Below the pieces are notes generated by a model. The model searched no databases. It had not been told where the DNA came from and saw only the letters and a program-made list of their open reading frames with translations. DNA of 64,000 nucleotides from Saccharomyces uvarum (lineage: Eukaryota > Ascomycota > Saccharomycetes > Saccharomycetales > Saccharomycetaceae): NCBI GenBank assembly GCA_947243795.1, contig OX365941.1, positions 1 through 64,000 on the forward strand, given 5' to 3'. Every line of letters begins with the position of its first letter. Positions within the stretch are counted from its first letter, which is position 1. The position numbers were made by a program, and so were the translations under genes. Shown in pieces: positions 41,774 through 52,508 of this stretch.

Positions 41774-43399
41774 CTATTCTGACTCAAATATTTTATTCAC
41801 CTCTTGTTCGTTTTTATTCCTTGTTTCCGGTACCAGTATCCAACTGAATGCAATTAACGCTAGCAGACAAGTGGCAAATATATACCCCAATTTGAAATCA
41901 ATCTTGGATACAATCATTGGGGTTAAGAATGAAATCAAAAAATTGAACATCCAATTGACAAATGTGCAAATCGCCATTGAAATTGCTCTAGTCCTTAAGG
42001 GAAATAGTTCAGAGACCAGCACAAATGTAACTGGGCCTAATGTAATTGCAAACCAAAAAATAAAGCAACAGGTCACAATTATTAGAACAATATTCGAAAA
42101 CTCTGTTTCTCTTCCAAATGTCCCGACTGTCGCATAAGTCATCATATAGAATAATAAATTTGTTGAACCATACAACAGACAGGTCTTGCGGCCCCATTTC
42201 TCTACGTAATACATTCCCAGTATTGTGGACAGGAAGTTGACACTGGAAAGTATTATTGAAGTGATATAGGGATCTTTGATTCCTACACCTTTGAAAACTG
42301 ATGTTCCATAATAGAAAAAATAATTTATCCCAGACAATTGTTGAAAGGCCATTATCATCATGCCGATAACTAACCTCAGCCATAACTTTGGTTTTCCCAA
42401 GGCGAACTCGAAACTTTGCTTCTTCACAAAACTTCTCTTCTTCATCGATTCTTCGTTAAGTTCTTCTTCGGCATAATTATTTTCCATTAAATCATCAATG
42501 AATTCAGTCACTATGCTATCTGTTTCAGAAACTCCGTTCATCTTGGCAAAAGAACTTTTGGCAGATGGCACGTCATTTTTAATCTTGGCCAAGTACTGTG
42601 CCGATTCAGGAACGTAAACAAGCGACATTCCAATTATAAAGGCCCAAATGTAGCCCAAAAATAACGGTAATTGCCAGGATATGTTTTGAAAGGGATCTTT
42701 GTAGCACCTTACGCATATGAAGTTTAAAACATTTCCCATAAGTATACCAAATGTCACAACCAACTGGTACATCGAGACCATCGAACCTCTAATCTTTAGT
42801 GGAGAGTTTTCAGAAAGAAACATTGGTACTAATACCGTAGTTATTCCCACTCCAACACCAGTTACGGCTCTTCCTAAAGTTAAAAAATACCATCTACCAC
42901 AGGAAAGAATTTGAACGGTTATACCAATACAGTACACGACCAAGGCAAACCAAATTCCGGCTTTTCTACCAGTCCAGTCACCCATCTTTGATAGAGTTAG
43001 AGCACCCACGCCGCAACTGATATTAAAAATGCTGATAATCAAACCTATTTGTAAATCATTCAATCGCTTAGTGGAAATAAAAACAGTCTCCCCATCATCA
43101 ACAATATCGATTGTACCAAATTTTTGTTGAAAGCTAGTCATGTTTGTCATTCCACCAATGGTTCCAATGTCCCATCCAAAGATAAAGCCACCAAGGGCGA
43201 TTATCAAACATAGTAGAATTGGAATATGTAGACTGGCATTATGACTACCTTTCGTTACTTGACCTTCCTCCTTTTCATCTTTGTCATCCAGGTACTTGAT
43301 TGTAACGTTGTAATCTCTCCCACCATCTGGATCGAGTTCGTTATTGTGAAAATGAGAAATGTACCCTGAACTGTGTTGATACGGAATCTGAACGGTCAT
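41774..43399 (-). CDS. HXT14: Hexose transporter-family permease
   Basis: The 541-residue protein is Hxt14, a divergent member of the yeast hexose transporter family; the S. cerevisiae protein has been linked to galactose uptake, and its role is poorly known. Twelve membrane segments are predicted by eye. Sugar-transporter signatures are present: GGFIFGWDIGTIGG in segment 1, GRKAG after segment 2, PESAQYL after segment 6, QQLSGINYFFYYG in segment 7 and PETRN at the end. The frame is intact with good length. It is convergent with YNL320W. Confidence 0.92.
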   Translation of the reverse strand: MTVQIPYQHSSGYISHFHNNELDPDGGRDYNVTIKYLDDKDEKEEGQVTKGSHNASLHIPILLCLIIALGGFIFGWDIGTIGGMTNMTSFQQKFGTIDIVDDGETVFISTKRLNDLQIGLIISIFNISCGVGALTLSKMGDWTGRKAGIWFALVVYCIGITVQILSCGRWYFLTLGRAVTGVGVGITTVLVPMFLSENSPLKIRGSMVSMYQLVVTFGILMGNVLNFICVRCYKDPFQNISWQLPLFLGYIWAFIIGMSLVYVPESAQYLAKIKNDVPSAKSSFAKMNGVSETDSIVTEFIDDLMENNYAEEELNEESMKKRSFVKKQSFEFALGKPKLWLRLVIGMMIMAFQQLSGINYFFYYGTSVFKGVGIKDPYITSIILSSVNFLSTILGMYYVEKWGRKTCLLYGSTNLLFYMMTYATVGTFGRETEFSNIVLIIVTCCFIFWFAITLGPVTFVLVSELFPLRTRAISMAICTFVNWMFNFLISFLTPMIVSKIDFKLGYIFATCLLALIAFSWILVPETRNKNEQEVNKIFESE

Positions 43400-43708
43400 T
43401 CTTCTAGCAGCAATTGAAGCACTTTTGTATCCTTTAAAAGTATAGCAATAAACAGGGTTTCGATATATATACTATTCAATGAAATAACTAAAAAAACTGT
43501 GCAATTAATCACTTTCTTGTGCTTTCGTTTAAATTTGTGTCATCAAAAGAATTACTGACATTTTTTTGTTTTTTTATTCTAGTTTTTTCTTTCTTTCGAG
43601 GACCGCCATTTAAAAAAATAACGATTTATCAAGGGAAGATGCTGAAGCATGAAATATGTACAGCAACCCGGCAAGTAAGAGACTGGAAAGACTAAGGATA
43701 GCAACAAT
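43400..43708. other. HXT14-PFS2 divergent promoter region
   Basis: A region of about 310 bases with poly-T runs near 43560-43600. No gene or convincing specific site is seen. Confidence 0.45.
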
Positions 43709-45118
43709 ATGGACGGTTACAATCAGAATCAGAGCCAGAACCAAAATCAAAATCAAAGCCAGCAACCACATCAGCCGCCTCTGAAAAAATATATGACGCA
43801 GAGGCGGTCAGTAGATGTAAGTTCACCCTATATCAACCTATATTACAACAGACGACATGGGCTAGCAAACCCAGTGGTGGAGCCAGAAACCTCATACACG
43901 ATAGATATAATGCCTCCCAATGCCTACAGAGTTCGAGATCGAGTAATCAATCTCCCCAGCAAGTTTACGCATTTAAGCTCCAATAAAGTAAAGCATGTCA
44001 TACCGGCCATCCAATGGACTCCTGAAGGTAGAAGACTTGTAGTGGCAACTTATAGTGGGGAATTCTCTTTATGGAACGCATCTTCTTTTACGTTTGAAAC
44101 TCTTATGCAAGCGCATGATTCAGCTGTAACCACGATGAAGTATTCACATGATGGTGATTGGATGATTAGTGGTGACGCCGATGGGATGATTAAGATATGG
44201 CAACCGAATTTCAGTATGGTGAAAGAAATTGATGCAGCACACACAGAGAGTATTAGAGATATGGCATTTAGTAGCAATGATTCGAAATTTGTTACCTGTT
44301 CGGATGATAATATTTTAAAGATTTGGAATTTCAGTAACGGCAAACAAGAAAGAGTACTGTCAGGGCACCATTGGGACGTGAAAAGTTGTGATTGGCATCC
44401 CGAGATGGGACTGATTGCCTCGGCATCCAAGGATAATTTGGTAAAACTATGGGACCCCCGTTCAGGAAATTGTATTTCGTCGATTCTAAAATTCAAACAC
44501 ACTGTTTTAAAGACGAGATTTCAACCTACCAAAGGGAATCTATTAATGGCAATTTCAAAAGATAAATCATGCCGTGTATTCGATATCAGATATAGCATGA
44601 AGGAACTGATGTGTGTAAGAGATGAAACTGACTATATGACATTAGAATGGCATCCAATAAATGAGTCTATGTTTACTTTGGCATGCTATGATGGGTCGCT
44701 AAAGCATTTTGACCTTTTGCAAGATTTAAACGAACCTATTTTGACTATACCGTATGCCCACGATAAGTGCATCACTTCGTTATCATATAATCCAGTGGGC
44801 CATATATTTGCTACTGCGGCTAAAGATAGAACTATAAGATTTTGGACAAGGGCAAGACCAACCGATCCCAATGCTTACGATGATCCAACGTATAACAACA
44901 AAAAGATAAATGGTTGGTTTTTCGGCATCAACAACGACATAAATGCTGTGAGAGAGAAGAGTGAATTCGGTGCTGCACCACCTCCACCCGCTACACCTGA
45001 ACCACATGCGCTACCAAATACGCATGGATTCATTACTTCAAAGACACTTCATCAAGAAATTCCCGGTATCGATTCATCAAAGATCAACGGTTCCACTCTG
45101 CCTGGTCTAAGCATATAA
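43709..45118 (+). CDS. PFS2: WD40 subunit of the polyadenylation factor CPF
   Basis: Pfs2 (WDR33 orthologue) is an essential scaffold of the cleavage and polyadenylation factor that contributes to AAUAAA-like signal recognition with Yth1 and holds Ysh1. The 469-residue protein starts with a glutamine/asparagine-rich stretch (NQNQSQNQNQNQ). Seven WD repeats cover about residues 90-385, with repeat endings such as IKIWQP, LKIWNF, VKLWDP and IRFWTR. A proline-rich tail follows (APPPPATPEP). It is slightly longer than the 465 residues I remember for S. cerevisiae, perhaps because of the N-terminal repeat. Confidence 0.94.
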   Translation: MDGYNQNQSQNQNQNQSQQPHQPPLKKYMTQRRSVDVSSPYINLYYNRRHGLANPVVEPETSYTIDIMPPNAYRVRDRVINLPSKFTHLSSNKVKHVIPAIQWTPEGRRLVVATYSGEFSLWNASSFTFETLMQAHDSAVTTMKYSHDGDWMISGDADGMIKIWQPNFSMVKEIDAAHTESIRDMAFSSNDSKFVTCSDDNILKIWNFSNGKQERVLSGHHWDVKSCDWHPEMGLIASASKDNLVKLWDPRSGNCISSILKFKHTVLKTRFQPTKGNLLMAISKDKSCRVFDIRYSMKELMCVRDETDYMTLEWHPINESMFTLACYDGSLKHFDLLQDLNEPILTIPYAHDKCITSLSYNPVGHIFATAAKDRTIRFWTRARPTDPNAYDDPTYNNKKINGWFFGINNDINAVREKSEFGAAPPPPATPEPHALPNTHGFITSKTLHQEIPGIDSSKINGSTLPGLSI

Positions 45119-45178
45119 AACTGCATTTTAAAAGGGTTTAGATATATAAATATGCACAAGAACACTTACATAAAATAC

Positions 45179-46183
45179 TCATTTATCGTAATACATTTCA
45201 CTTCTGGGGAATGTACCCCAGAGACACCACTGTTTACATTTTCCGCCGATATCTTTATAAAATAGTTCGTTATTGTCTGGGGCATTTTGATCGGTATAGT
45301 ATTCAATAAAAAACAAATATCGCCAGTTTCTATCACCATCACTTAAATTAAATGGTCTCGAGTTTATAGAGCACATGTTAAGCGAATAAAGCTTTAGTAC
45401 GTTCAAGACGTCCACTAAAGAACCAGGATCATCATGACGAGTAGTAAAAGTTAGCAGATTGACCTGCGGTAATTTAGTGTCCTTAACTTCACTGAGACGT
45501 GTGTTTCTCCGCCTCCTCAAGACCAAAAATCTAGTTGTGTTTCCCAACTTATCATTGATTGAGTGTTCAATGACGTGGGCTTTATATATCCGAGCTGCTG
45601 TTTCACTAGCAATGGCTACATGCAAAATGTTGTTGTGGCTGTCAGTCTGTGAGTGCATACATTTTTTTACCGATTCAGACGTTGAAGAACAATCAGCTCT
45701 GCTAAATGTGACTTGTGGAAATTTTTCCGCCAAAGATTTCAGGTAACTATCGACTTGACCCCAAACTTGCGGATGCGAATATATTTTTACTTCTTGAAAT
45801 TTACCAAATGATTCAATACCATTTGGTAATTCGATAGGGCTGATTAAACAATGAGTTATGGATACGTACTGTTCTGCTATAACCTCTATATCAGGTGTGA
45901 TCCTATTATTTTCGGCTGAGGTAGTTGATGATAGAACTTTCTGGATCATTCTATCCCGCATTAGATCATAGGAAAAAACCACTTGTCCATTGGTAGAGTT
46001 CTCCAATGGTACCACTGAATAATCTATGCTTGCATTTTTCTCTAATTCATCAAAACATTGAGGTATGGACGCTGTTGGCATATAATCGACATTGGATATG
46101 GATTGAAATTGTTGCAGCGCAGCTTGATGAGAATATGTACCTTTAGGGCCCAGGAAAATAACCTTCAAATTCTTCCCGTTCAT
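45179..46183 (-). CDS. PHA2: Prephenate dehydratase
   Basis: Pha2 converts prephenate to phenylpyruvate, the committed step of phenylalanine synthesis. The 334-residue protein has a catalytic domain (about 8-220) that begins with FLGPKGTYSHQAA and includes PLENSTNG and the conserved NTTRFLVL (Thr-Arg-Phe) motif. A C-terminal ACT-like regulatory domain (about 240-325) contains DDPGSLVDVLNVL and the INSRP element typical of phenylalanine-binding ACT domains. The frame is intact and length matches S. cerevisiae (334). Confidence 0.94.
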   Translation of the reverse strand: MNGKNLKVIFLGPKGTYSHQAALQQFQSISNVDYMPTASIPQCFDELEKNASIDYSVVPLENSTNGQVVFSYDLMRDRMIQKVLSSTTSAENNRITPDIEVIAEQYVSITHCLISPIELPNGIESFGKFQEVKIYSHPQVWGQVDSYLKSLAEKFPQVTFSRADCSSTSESVKKCMHSQTDSHNNILHVAIASETAARIYKAHVIEHSINDKLGNTTRFLVLRRRRNTRLSEVKDTKLPQVNLLTFTTRHDDPGSLVDVLNVLKLYSLNMCSINSRPFNLSDGDRNWRYLFFIEYYTDQNAPDNNELFYKDIGGKCKQWCLWGTFPRSEMYYDK

Positions 46184-46448
46184 AGTTCAAAAGTCGATTA
46201 TGAAAAGAAGATATGGGCTTTTGCAGTCCTATCTTCCAGTAAGCCTATCCTTTTAATGCTCTATTTTCCACTGTTGAACTTTTTTTCAATCTTTTTTCAT
46301 TACTATTTTCTCAGTAAAATAACGAAGACTCATCCTATAAGCCACATCAAAAGAGTTGTAGACTTATCCGAAGAAACTATACTATCTAGTATTTACAAGG
46401 TTTGAATATATACGTATGTAAACATAAATATATGGGTGCGTATGAATA

Positions 46449-47405
46449 TTAACTTTCCATAGATTGGGACAGAGAGATCAACTTCTCAACACTGAATTGA
46501 GGAGAGCCTTTGGAAAAGTCTCTTAACAATTGGACTCTCTGTTTAGCAGCTGGAGTTTCTTCACCCATAGCGCCATAAAACCTTTGAACGTTTAATAGTA
46601 ACAATTGTGCGTCCTGTACATTTACGTTTGTATCTGGTTCCACTTGCCCATTCATGCAAACCACTCCCTTATCCTTAACCAAATCAGAATGAAATTGGAA
46701 AGTAGTATGCGGTCTTGCAAACTCCTGATGTAGCTTGTATTCTGCCAGGGAGGTCATCATACAATGTGTTATCTGAGGCCCAACAAACTGCCATTGTATA
46801 TAGTGTAGTTCCATTCCTTGTTCTTCAGTCGATTTTGCATCTTCAGACACAGCTTGCCTAGGTAGTGGAAGAACAAATATGGGGTTGTTCTTGGCATTGG
46901 CCATCATTCTATCATAAATGGCGACAGGAATCACAGCACATAACGCATTATCCTTCTCTGCCCATCTTGCTCTCCAAAGAAACTCGACCTCTTGTTTTGA
47001 CAAATCTTTAATTTTGGTCAGGTCCAAAAAGGAGTCCAATGTTTTGAATGGAACTTTAGGAGCATTGGGATCGAGAGGGCTTTTTGATTTGGTCATCATG
47101 TTCTTGGAATTATTATTTGCCATTTGAGTTTTCTGTTGATAATCTTCCAGTTCCTTCAAAGGATCAATATTGTTGAATTTGCGCTTCCTGGATTCCAAAT
47201 CCTCTTTCAAATGGTCTTTCAACTGTTCTATGCTGTTGAATCCTTGTTTCTGAGCTTCTTGTAATAATTTCTCCTTATATCTCTCTTCTAGACTGGAAGA
47301 ATAAAAACGAAAAACAGAAAGTGTTCCAATTGATTTGTTGGAAACAGGCAAAAACCGATTACAAATATGAATGTTAGCACGAACTATACTCCTCAGTCTC
47401 CACAT
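46449..47405 (-). CDS. ATP11: F1-ATPase beta-subunit assembly chaperone
   Basis: Atp11 binds free beta subunits of the mitochondrial F1-ATPase in the matrix and prevents their aggregation during assembly. The 318-residue protein has a basic mitochondrial targeting sequence ([18 protein letters not shown]). A charged coiled-coil-like region follows at about 40-90 ([14 protein letters not shown]). The folded ATP11 domain covers about 120-318. Length agrees with the family. Confidence 0.94.
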   Translation of the reverse strand: MWRLRSIVRANIHICNRFLPVSNKSIGTLSVFRFYSSSLEERYKEKLLQEAQKQGFNSIEQLKDHLKEDLESRKRKFNNIDPLKELEDYQQKTQMANNNSKNMMTKSKSPLDPNAPKVPFKTLDSFLDLTKIKDLSKQEVEFLWRARWAEKDNALCAVIPVAIYDRMMANAKNNPIFVLPLPRQAVSEDAKSTEEQGMELHYIQWQFVGPQITHCMMTSLAEYKLHQEFARPHTTFQFHSDLVKDKGVVCMNGQVEPDTNVNVQDAQLLLLNVQRFYGAMGEETPAAKQRVQLLRDFSKGSPQFSVEKLISLSQSMES

Positions 47406-47567
47406 ATCTATTCACATTTTTTTTTGTTCTCAAAATTCAGCTCCTGATAAGACTTTCTCATCTTTTGGTTAGAACGTCAAAATAAGCGTTATTTCCATTC
47501 GGGTGAGTTGAACTATTGATAAGTAAATAATACAAGGCAGTTTAAAGACCGAGGGGAGCGAGCTAAA

Positions 47568-48344
47568 ATGGATGAATCAGTGGATCCTGTGGAGTTGCTG
47601 CTACGATTGCTGATACGGCACAAACCCCATCTCAAACCGTATGCCTACAGGCAAGATAGCTGGCAGCGAGTGCTCGATGAGTACAACAGGCAGACTGGTT
47701 CAAGATATAGACAGTCGAGGACGTTAAAGACCAAATTCCGTCGACTGAAGGAACTCTATGGTGCAGATCAAGCACAGTTTTCACTTTCTCAGCTCAAGCT
47801 CATGGGGGCACTTTTAGATGAGACACCAGAGCATACAAAATCGAAAACTAAACAGGGCAATGAATCATCATCTTCATCATCATCTTCACCATCATTTACT
47901 AAGGGACATTCAGGGCCCGATCCGTTCCAACAGTTGTCATCGACCGAACATCCAAATGCTCACGGTTCTGATGATGAGCGTGAGCGCTCAGGATCACAAC
48001 CGCTACCCCTGGATTCGATAACCATCGGGATTCCGCCCACTCTTCACACAATCCCCATTAGCCTGTCTAAAAATGGCGATGATATGAAAGTTGATAACAG
48101 TCCCAAGACGAGTAAGAATATAAGCAGATTCAATGAGACGGTGCTGCCTCCACATATGGCGGATGGGCAGGCGTGGTCTGACTCTAATATGGAGCTGGAA
48201 ATATGTCTAGACTATCTCCATAACGAGCTTGAAATGATAAAAAAAAGACAGCAGGATTTCGAATGCAAAGTGCTAAATAAGCTTAACATAATCGAAGTCC
48301 TTCTTTCGCAGATGCGGCCACCTAACCAAGGAGACAATTTATAA
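47568..48344 (+). CDS. DAL82: Transcriptional activator of allantoin genes
   Basis: Dal82 (DurM) binds UIS-ALL elements and enhances inducer-dependent activation of urea and allantoin degradation genes together with Dal81. The 258-residue protein has an N-terminal DNA-binding region (about 1-85) with a Myb/SANT-like pattern of Trp and basic residues (YRQDSWQRVLDEYN). A serine run at about 100-112, a variable middle and a C-terminal coiled coil (about 215-250, ELEICLDYLHNELEMIKKR) follow. Length is three residues above the 255 I remember, probably from the serine run. Confidence 0.92.
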   Translation: MDESVDPVELLLRLLIRHKPHLKPYAYRQDSWQRVLDEYNRQTGSRYRQSRTLKTKFRRLKELYGADQAQFSLSQLKLMGALLDETPEHTKSKTKQGNESSSSSSSSPSFTKGHSGPDPFQQLSSTEHPNAHGSDDERERSGSQPLPLDSITIGIPPTLHTIPISLSKNGDDMKVDNSPKTSKNISRFNETVLPPHMADGQAWSDSNMELEICLDYLHNELEMIKKRQQDFECKVLNKLNIIEVLLSQMRPPNQGDNL

Positions 48345-48433
48345 ATATGTTAGTTTCATATGTCTATTGTGTATCTATATAAAATATATGAACAATGTGT
48401 AAGTAATCTACAATTATACATAAAACGTGTTTT

Positions 48434-51148
48434 TCATATTTGACTTCTGGCCTCTATTAATCTATCCCAGCCAAGGGAGTCATCCCATCTACCTTTGCCT
48501 TTACTCATTAGTGTCTTGATAGTTGATCTACACTTGTATTTCCAATCTTTGCACACGAAACTGTCGGGCCCATATTTACCTTCCATTTCACCGAGAGATT
48601 CATATGCAGCCACCAAGTCTTCACAAGCACCTACTGTATCATCCCAGGCTTTTTCGTCGATTTCCAAATCAGGATTATGAGAAATGGCTCTGTAAGCTCT
48701 CTCGTGGCATTCTAATGCGGCCCATGGTCTCTTCCTCCAAAGCTCTACTCTGGCAACCATTCTCCAGCATCTTGCACTCGTAGTAATCACTTGAGGTAAA
48801 GTAACACATATGAATTCCGTGCAACTTTTTTGGAAATAAGATAGTTTTTCTGGATCCTCTGAATACTCGCTAGTTACCAATAATTCCACTAATTTCTCAA
48901 TGATTGGTAAATCAATAGAGCCTTCACCCGATTTATCTCTTTTGATACTAACTAATTGTTTGCATGCTACTAGGACATCTTCCCATTCATTCAATTTAAC
49001 AGCAACAAGCATATAATTTTCCCAAATTTTCCAATTTTTTTGTGCATCAGATGCAACAGCTCTTTTCAGACAGCTATACGCTTCTTTCAATTTATCCAAC
49101 GTCATATACGCAGCACTCAAGTTGGACCATGACAGGGCATGGTGAGGATCTAACGAAACGCACCTGGAAAATGCCTCGGCAGCTAGTTCCATCTTGCCAC
49201 ACTGTAAACCAACACAGCCGTAAAAGTACCATGTTTCAAAGCTCAATGGGTACTGTCTTAATGAATCATTTAAATGTTTCAAAGTAGCAGAATAATTTGG
49301 TTCTATTCCAGACTTAGCGGGAGGGTTAAAGTAATATTTGGCAAGAGAGTTCTTTGCATTAACGTATTTGCCAATTTCCCAACTTTTTTCCCACAGAGAT
49401 GGATCTTGCTTTATATCACCCATAATCGAATACGCTCTGGCATCCAATTCGTTTTCCTTTATTCTTTGTAAAAGAACTTCTTCTGCTTTTTTTTCGTCCC
49501 CCACAGCAGCATAACATAAGGCAGTTTCACATGCCATACCCAGTCTTTCGTATATTTCCACAGCAGATTTCAAAATACCCAACGACATGTACTTTTCAGC
49601 TAAAGTAGAATCCAGTTCCCACCTGGGAACAAATGGCAGCTGATGGATATAAGATAATCTACCCACCACGTCAATTTCATCTGAGCTTGGAATCAACTTA
49701 CTTTGAATTTTCAAATCCAGCTCCTCCACCAGAGATTGCATTTGTAAAAGGCCTCTTTCAATAGTTTTAGCCTTTGTTGTTTCAAGGATGGATCTCTCCC
49801 ACAATGAACGGGCAAAAACCGACCAATTCTTGTCACCATCTTGATACAAGATCCTAGAAAGTAGAGCCGTAAGTTCTTCTTCTACAAGTGGATCCTTAGC
49901 TGGAGTGGTGTTCTTGATAGTGTAAAGGCGTAATAGTAGTTGGATATTGTCATAATTGGATAAAGCCGGTTGGTTGTTAGGATCTAAATCCATTAATGAC
50001 TTAGGAATGTTTTCTTGACGTAGTGCCAATGGCAATAGTTTATCTTCTCCATAGCCAGAATCGAGGTCTAGCTTTGGTCTCTTGCTATATATTTGTTCAT
50101 CTAAAGGCTCGTCAGCAACGGACTCAAAATGCGGTTTCTCTAATAACAAATCGGACTCTAAGGCGAATGTTCCCGGTGAGGAAGATCTTGTGCTTATAGA
50201 GAATTTCTGAAATATGGATGATTCGGCAAGAATGATCAAACCTGCATGAGCCTTTTGCTGAAATTTGGTCCTCGTAGCACGAGCTCCTGTCATAACAAAT
50301 TTAAAATCCGTTAATTTCTTCACTTTGGTCAAGGAGGGCAAACAAAGATGTTCTGTATTGATAGCCAATGAACATTTGACATGTTCCAAGTAATACATTG
50401 CATACAGTTGCCTCTTGAAATCTTCGTTAAAATTTTCTGGCAAGTCCTTAACAATAGCATGTACCAAATCTATAGATTGATATATTGATGCGACAATACT
50501 AGGCTGGAACCCGGAAGGTTCCGGGATCAATGACAAGTGCGTCAAAAGAGCTCTTGCTCTCCACCAGTTTGCCACAGCCAACAACCCGGGTGTAGATTCG
50601 GCAGAAATAACGGGTAGTGGCACCTCTTGGTCTTGCGAAATATCGAATAAACTGGCTTGACCAGTAATTTGCTCCAATAATAAAAGCGAAAGAACCAAGT
50701 ACAATGGATCATCCATTAATTCGTAAGCAGGTTGGCCCAATATAGCTAATGAACGGGCAAGAGCTTTGTTGGTGGCACTTATGTCAGATCCGGTAATGTT
50801 GAACAAACCCGAAACTGCCTTCAACCTTGCTGCTGGGCCTGTATAGTTATTTTGAATGAAGGTTTGTAAAAGAGCAATGGCCATATAAAGCATTTCGTTC
50901 TCTTGACCTTCTTTGACAATTTCAAGCTTAAGGAAATCATTCAGAGCTACAAGAACACTGGATGTAGAGATTTCTCCTTTGATAGTCACTTTTCCCTTGA
51001 ACCGGTCTATGAACTGCTGCACGAGCTGAAAGGATTCACCATTGATTATATGCTCAGCCGTGCTCACGTATTTCTGGTCCAAAGAACATATCTTCGATGA
51101 CTCCACTTCCTCTACCAGCAGTATCTTTACATGCAATAGCGTGTCCAT
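48434..51148 (-). CDS. EMW1: Essential TPR protein of wall integrity, TTC27-like
   Basis: Emw1 is an essential TPR protein conserved to human TTC27 and needed for maintenance of wall integrity; its molecular role is not settled. The 904-residue protein is alpha-helical throughout. Tetratricopeptide repeats are visible at about residues 520-690 (for example YEKLGMACETALCYAAVG-like, SFETWYFYGCVGLQCGKME, HHALSWSNLSAAYMTLDKL). The length is identical to the one I remember for S. cerevisiae. It shares a 260-base divergent promoter with RFA2, including two MCB boxes. Confidence 0.92.
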   Translation of the reverse strand: MDTLLHVKILLVEEVESSKICSLDQKYVSTAEHIINGESFQLVQQFIDRFKGKVTIKGEISTSSVLVALNDFLKLEIVKEGQENEMLYMAIALLQTFIQNNYTGPAARLKAVSGLFNITGSDISATNKALARSLAILGQPAYELMDDPLYLVLSLLLLEQITGQASLFDISQDQEVPLPVISAESTPGLLAVANWWRARALLTHLSLIPEPSGFQPSIVASIYQSIDLVHAIVKDLPENFNEDFKRQLYAMYYLEHVKCSLAINTEHLCLPSLTKVKKLTDFKFVMTGARATRTKFQQKAHAGLIILAESSIFQKFSISTRSSSPGTFALESDLLLEKPHFESVADEPLDEQIYSKRPKLDLDSGYGEDKLLPLALRQENIPKSLMDLDPNNQPALSNYDNIQLLLRLYTIKNTTPAKDPLVEEELTALLSRILYQDGDKNWSVFARSLWERSILETTKAKTIERGLLQMQSLVEELDLKIQSKLIPSSDEIDVVGRLSYIHQLPFVPRWELDSTLAEKYMSLGILKSAVEIYERLGMACETALCYAAVGDEKKAEEVLLQRIKENELDARAYSIMGDIKQDPSLWEKSWEIGKYVNAKNSLAKYYFNPPAKSGIEPNYSATLKHLNDSLRQYPLSFETWYFYGCVGLQCGKMELAAEAFSRCVSLDPHHALSWSNLSAAYMTLDKLKEAYSCLKRAVASDAQKNWKIWENYMLVAVKLNEWEDVLVACKQLVSIKRDKSGEGSIDLPIIEKLVELLVTSEYSEDPEKLSYFQKSCTEFICVTLPQVITTSARCWRMVARVELWRKRPWAALECHERAYRAISHNPDLEIDEKAWDDTVGACEDLVAAYESLGEMEGKYGPDSFVCKDWKYKCRSTIKTLMSKGKGRWDDSLGWDRLIEARSQI

Positions 51149-51291
51149 GATTTCGTAGGTTCTAGTATTCTCCTTGGCTAGTTTTTTGATCTCTTCTCAG
51201 CAGCTCTTCTCAGTAGCTCTTCTGCACTTCAAATGCTTACTACAAATTTTTTTTTTCGATGCGATGCTCTTCAACAATCGTCCTCCACGAA

Positions 51292-51309
51292 ACGCGTCTT
51301 CTAACGCGT
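51292..51309. promoter_or_regulatory. Two MCB (MBF) boxes, RFA2-EMW1 promoter
   Basis: ACGCGT at 51292-51297 and again at 51304-51309. Paired MCB boxes are typical of DNA-replication genes activated at G1/S by MBF (Mbp1-Swi6), which fits RFA2. They lie 103-120 bases upstream of the RFA2 ATG. Confidence 0.8.
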
Positions 51310-51411
51310 CTTTTCCTTTACAATAAGAAGTGTATTATCAAGTTGTTCAGAAGCAGTGTGGCAAACGTTGACAGTAAGTATCTGGAGCAAGCTAATTCAA
51401 GTATAGACGCA

Positions 51412-52347
51412 ATGGCAAGTATGTATTGACATTCAGAGTCCGGAGTTTTCCTCCTCTCCTCTGCTTTTTTCATCAGCGAATTCGGATTACTAACAAAAGG
51501 TCGTTATTATAAAACATGGAATTAAAATATAGCTTATCAACCTTATACCGAATATTCATCAGTAACGGGCGGCGGTTTTGAGAACTCAGAGTCCCGCCCT
51601 GGTAGTGGCGAATCCGAACCGAACACTAGAATCAACACATTGACGCCCGTGACGATCAAGCAAATTCTCGAGTCCAAACAGGATATCCAAGACGGTCCCT
51701 TCGTTTCGCATAACCAAGAACTTCACCACGTTTGCTTTGTCGGTGTGGTGAGAAACATTACAGACCATACCGCGAATATTTTTCTAACAATTGAAGACGG
51801 TACTGGCCAAATCGAAGTAAGAAAGTGGAGTGAAGATGCTAACGATTTGGCTGCCGGTAATGATGACTCTTCTAGTAAGGGGTATGGCTCACAAGTAGCT
51901 CAGCAATTTGAAATCGGTGGCTATGTTAAAGTTTTTGGTGCATTGAAGGAATTTGGTGGGAAGAAAAACATACAGTATGCCGTTATCAAGGCTATAGATT
52001 CATTTAACGAAGTATTGACGCATCATCTAGAAGTTATTAAATGTCATTCTATTGCTAACGGTATGATGAAACAACCTTCGGAAAGTGCTTCCAATGAAAA
52101 CGGCCAGTCGTTGTTTGTGAAGGAGGATGCTGATACATCTGCCGGTAGCAGTCCATTACAACGAATTCTAGAGTTTTGTAAGAAGCAATGCGATGGTAAA
52201 GATGCGAATTCATTTGCTGTTCCGATTCCGTTGATTTCTCAGTCTCTAAATTTGGATGAAACCACCGTCAGAAATTGCTGTACGACTTTGACTGACCAAG
52301 GTTTCATTTATCCAACTTTCGATGACAACAACTTCTTTGCCTTATAA
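51412..52347 (+). CDS. RFA2: Replication protein A subunit 2 (RPA32), spliced
   Basis: Rfa2 is the middle subunit of the heterotrimeric single-stranded DNA-binding protein RPA, used in replication, repair and checkpoint signalling. The gene has two exons: 51412-51418 (ATG GCA A) and 51533-52347, joined to give 273 residues starting M-A-T-Y-Q-P-Y. The start contains the Gly/Ser-rich phosphorylated tail (SSVTGGGFENSES). The central OB fold spans about 40-175 (VGVVRNITDHTANIFLTIED). A C-terminal winged helix (about 205-273) follows. Length equals S. cerevisiae Rfa2. An internal ATG at 51640 starts a shorter frame but lacks the regulatory tail, so the spliced form is correct. Confidence 0.95.
51419..51532 (+). 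other. RFA2 intron
   Basis: A 114-base intron. The 5' site is GTATGT at 51419-51424. The branch point is a perfect TACTAAC at 51488-51494. The 3' site TATAG ends at 51532, 38 bases after the branch; the nearer AG at 51498-51499 is too close to be used. Splicing puts the ACT codon across the junction and restores the conserved Rfa2 start. Confidence 0.93.
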
Positions 52348-52508
52348 AGATATAAACTGTTTTTTAGCATTTTTTTAGCATATATTTATGTATATGCATT
52401 TTAGTAGGCAAGTACTCAAAAGTGTCGGAATAGAAGAAAAGGAGACTATATATGTAGGATGTATGAATATTAAATTAAGCTGTTACATGAAGACTAGATA
52501 AATTACAT

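Noticed and set aside
41745-42137. 130-codon plus-strand ORF over the HXT14 3' end (like dubious YNL319W-type overlaps)
   Set aside because: Lies almost wholly antisense to conserved HXT14 codons; no motif.
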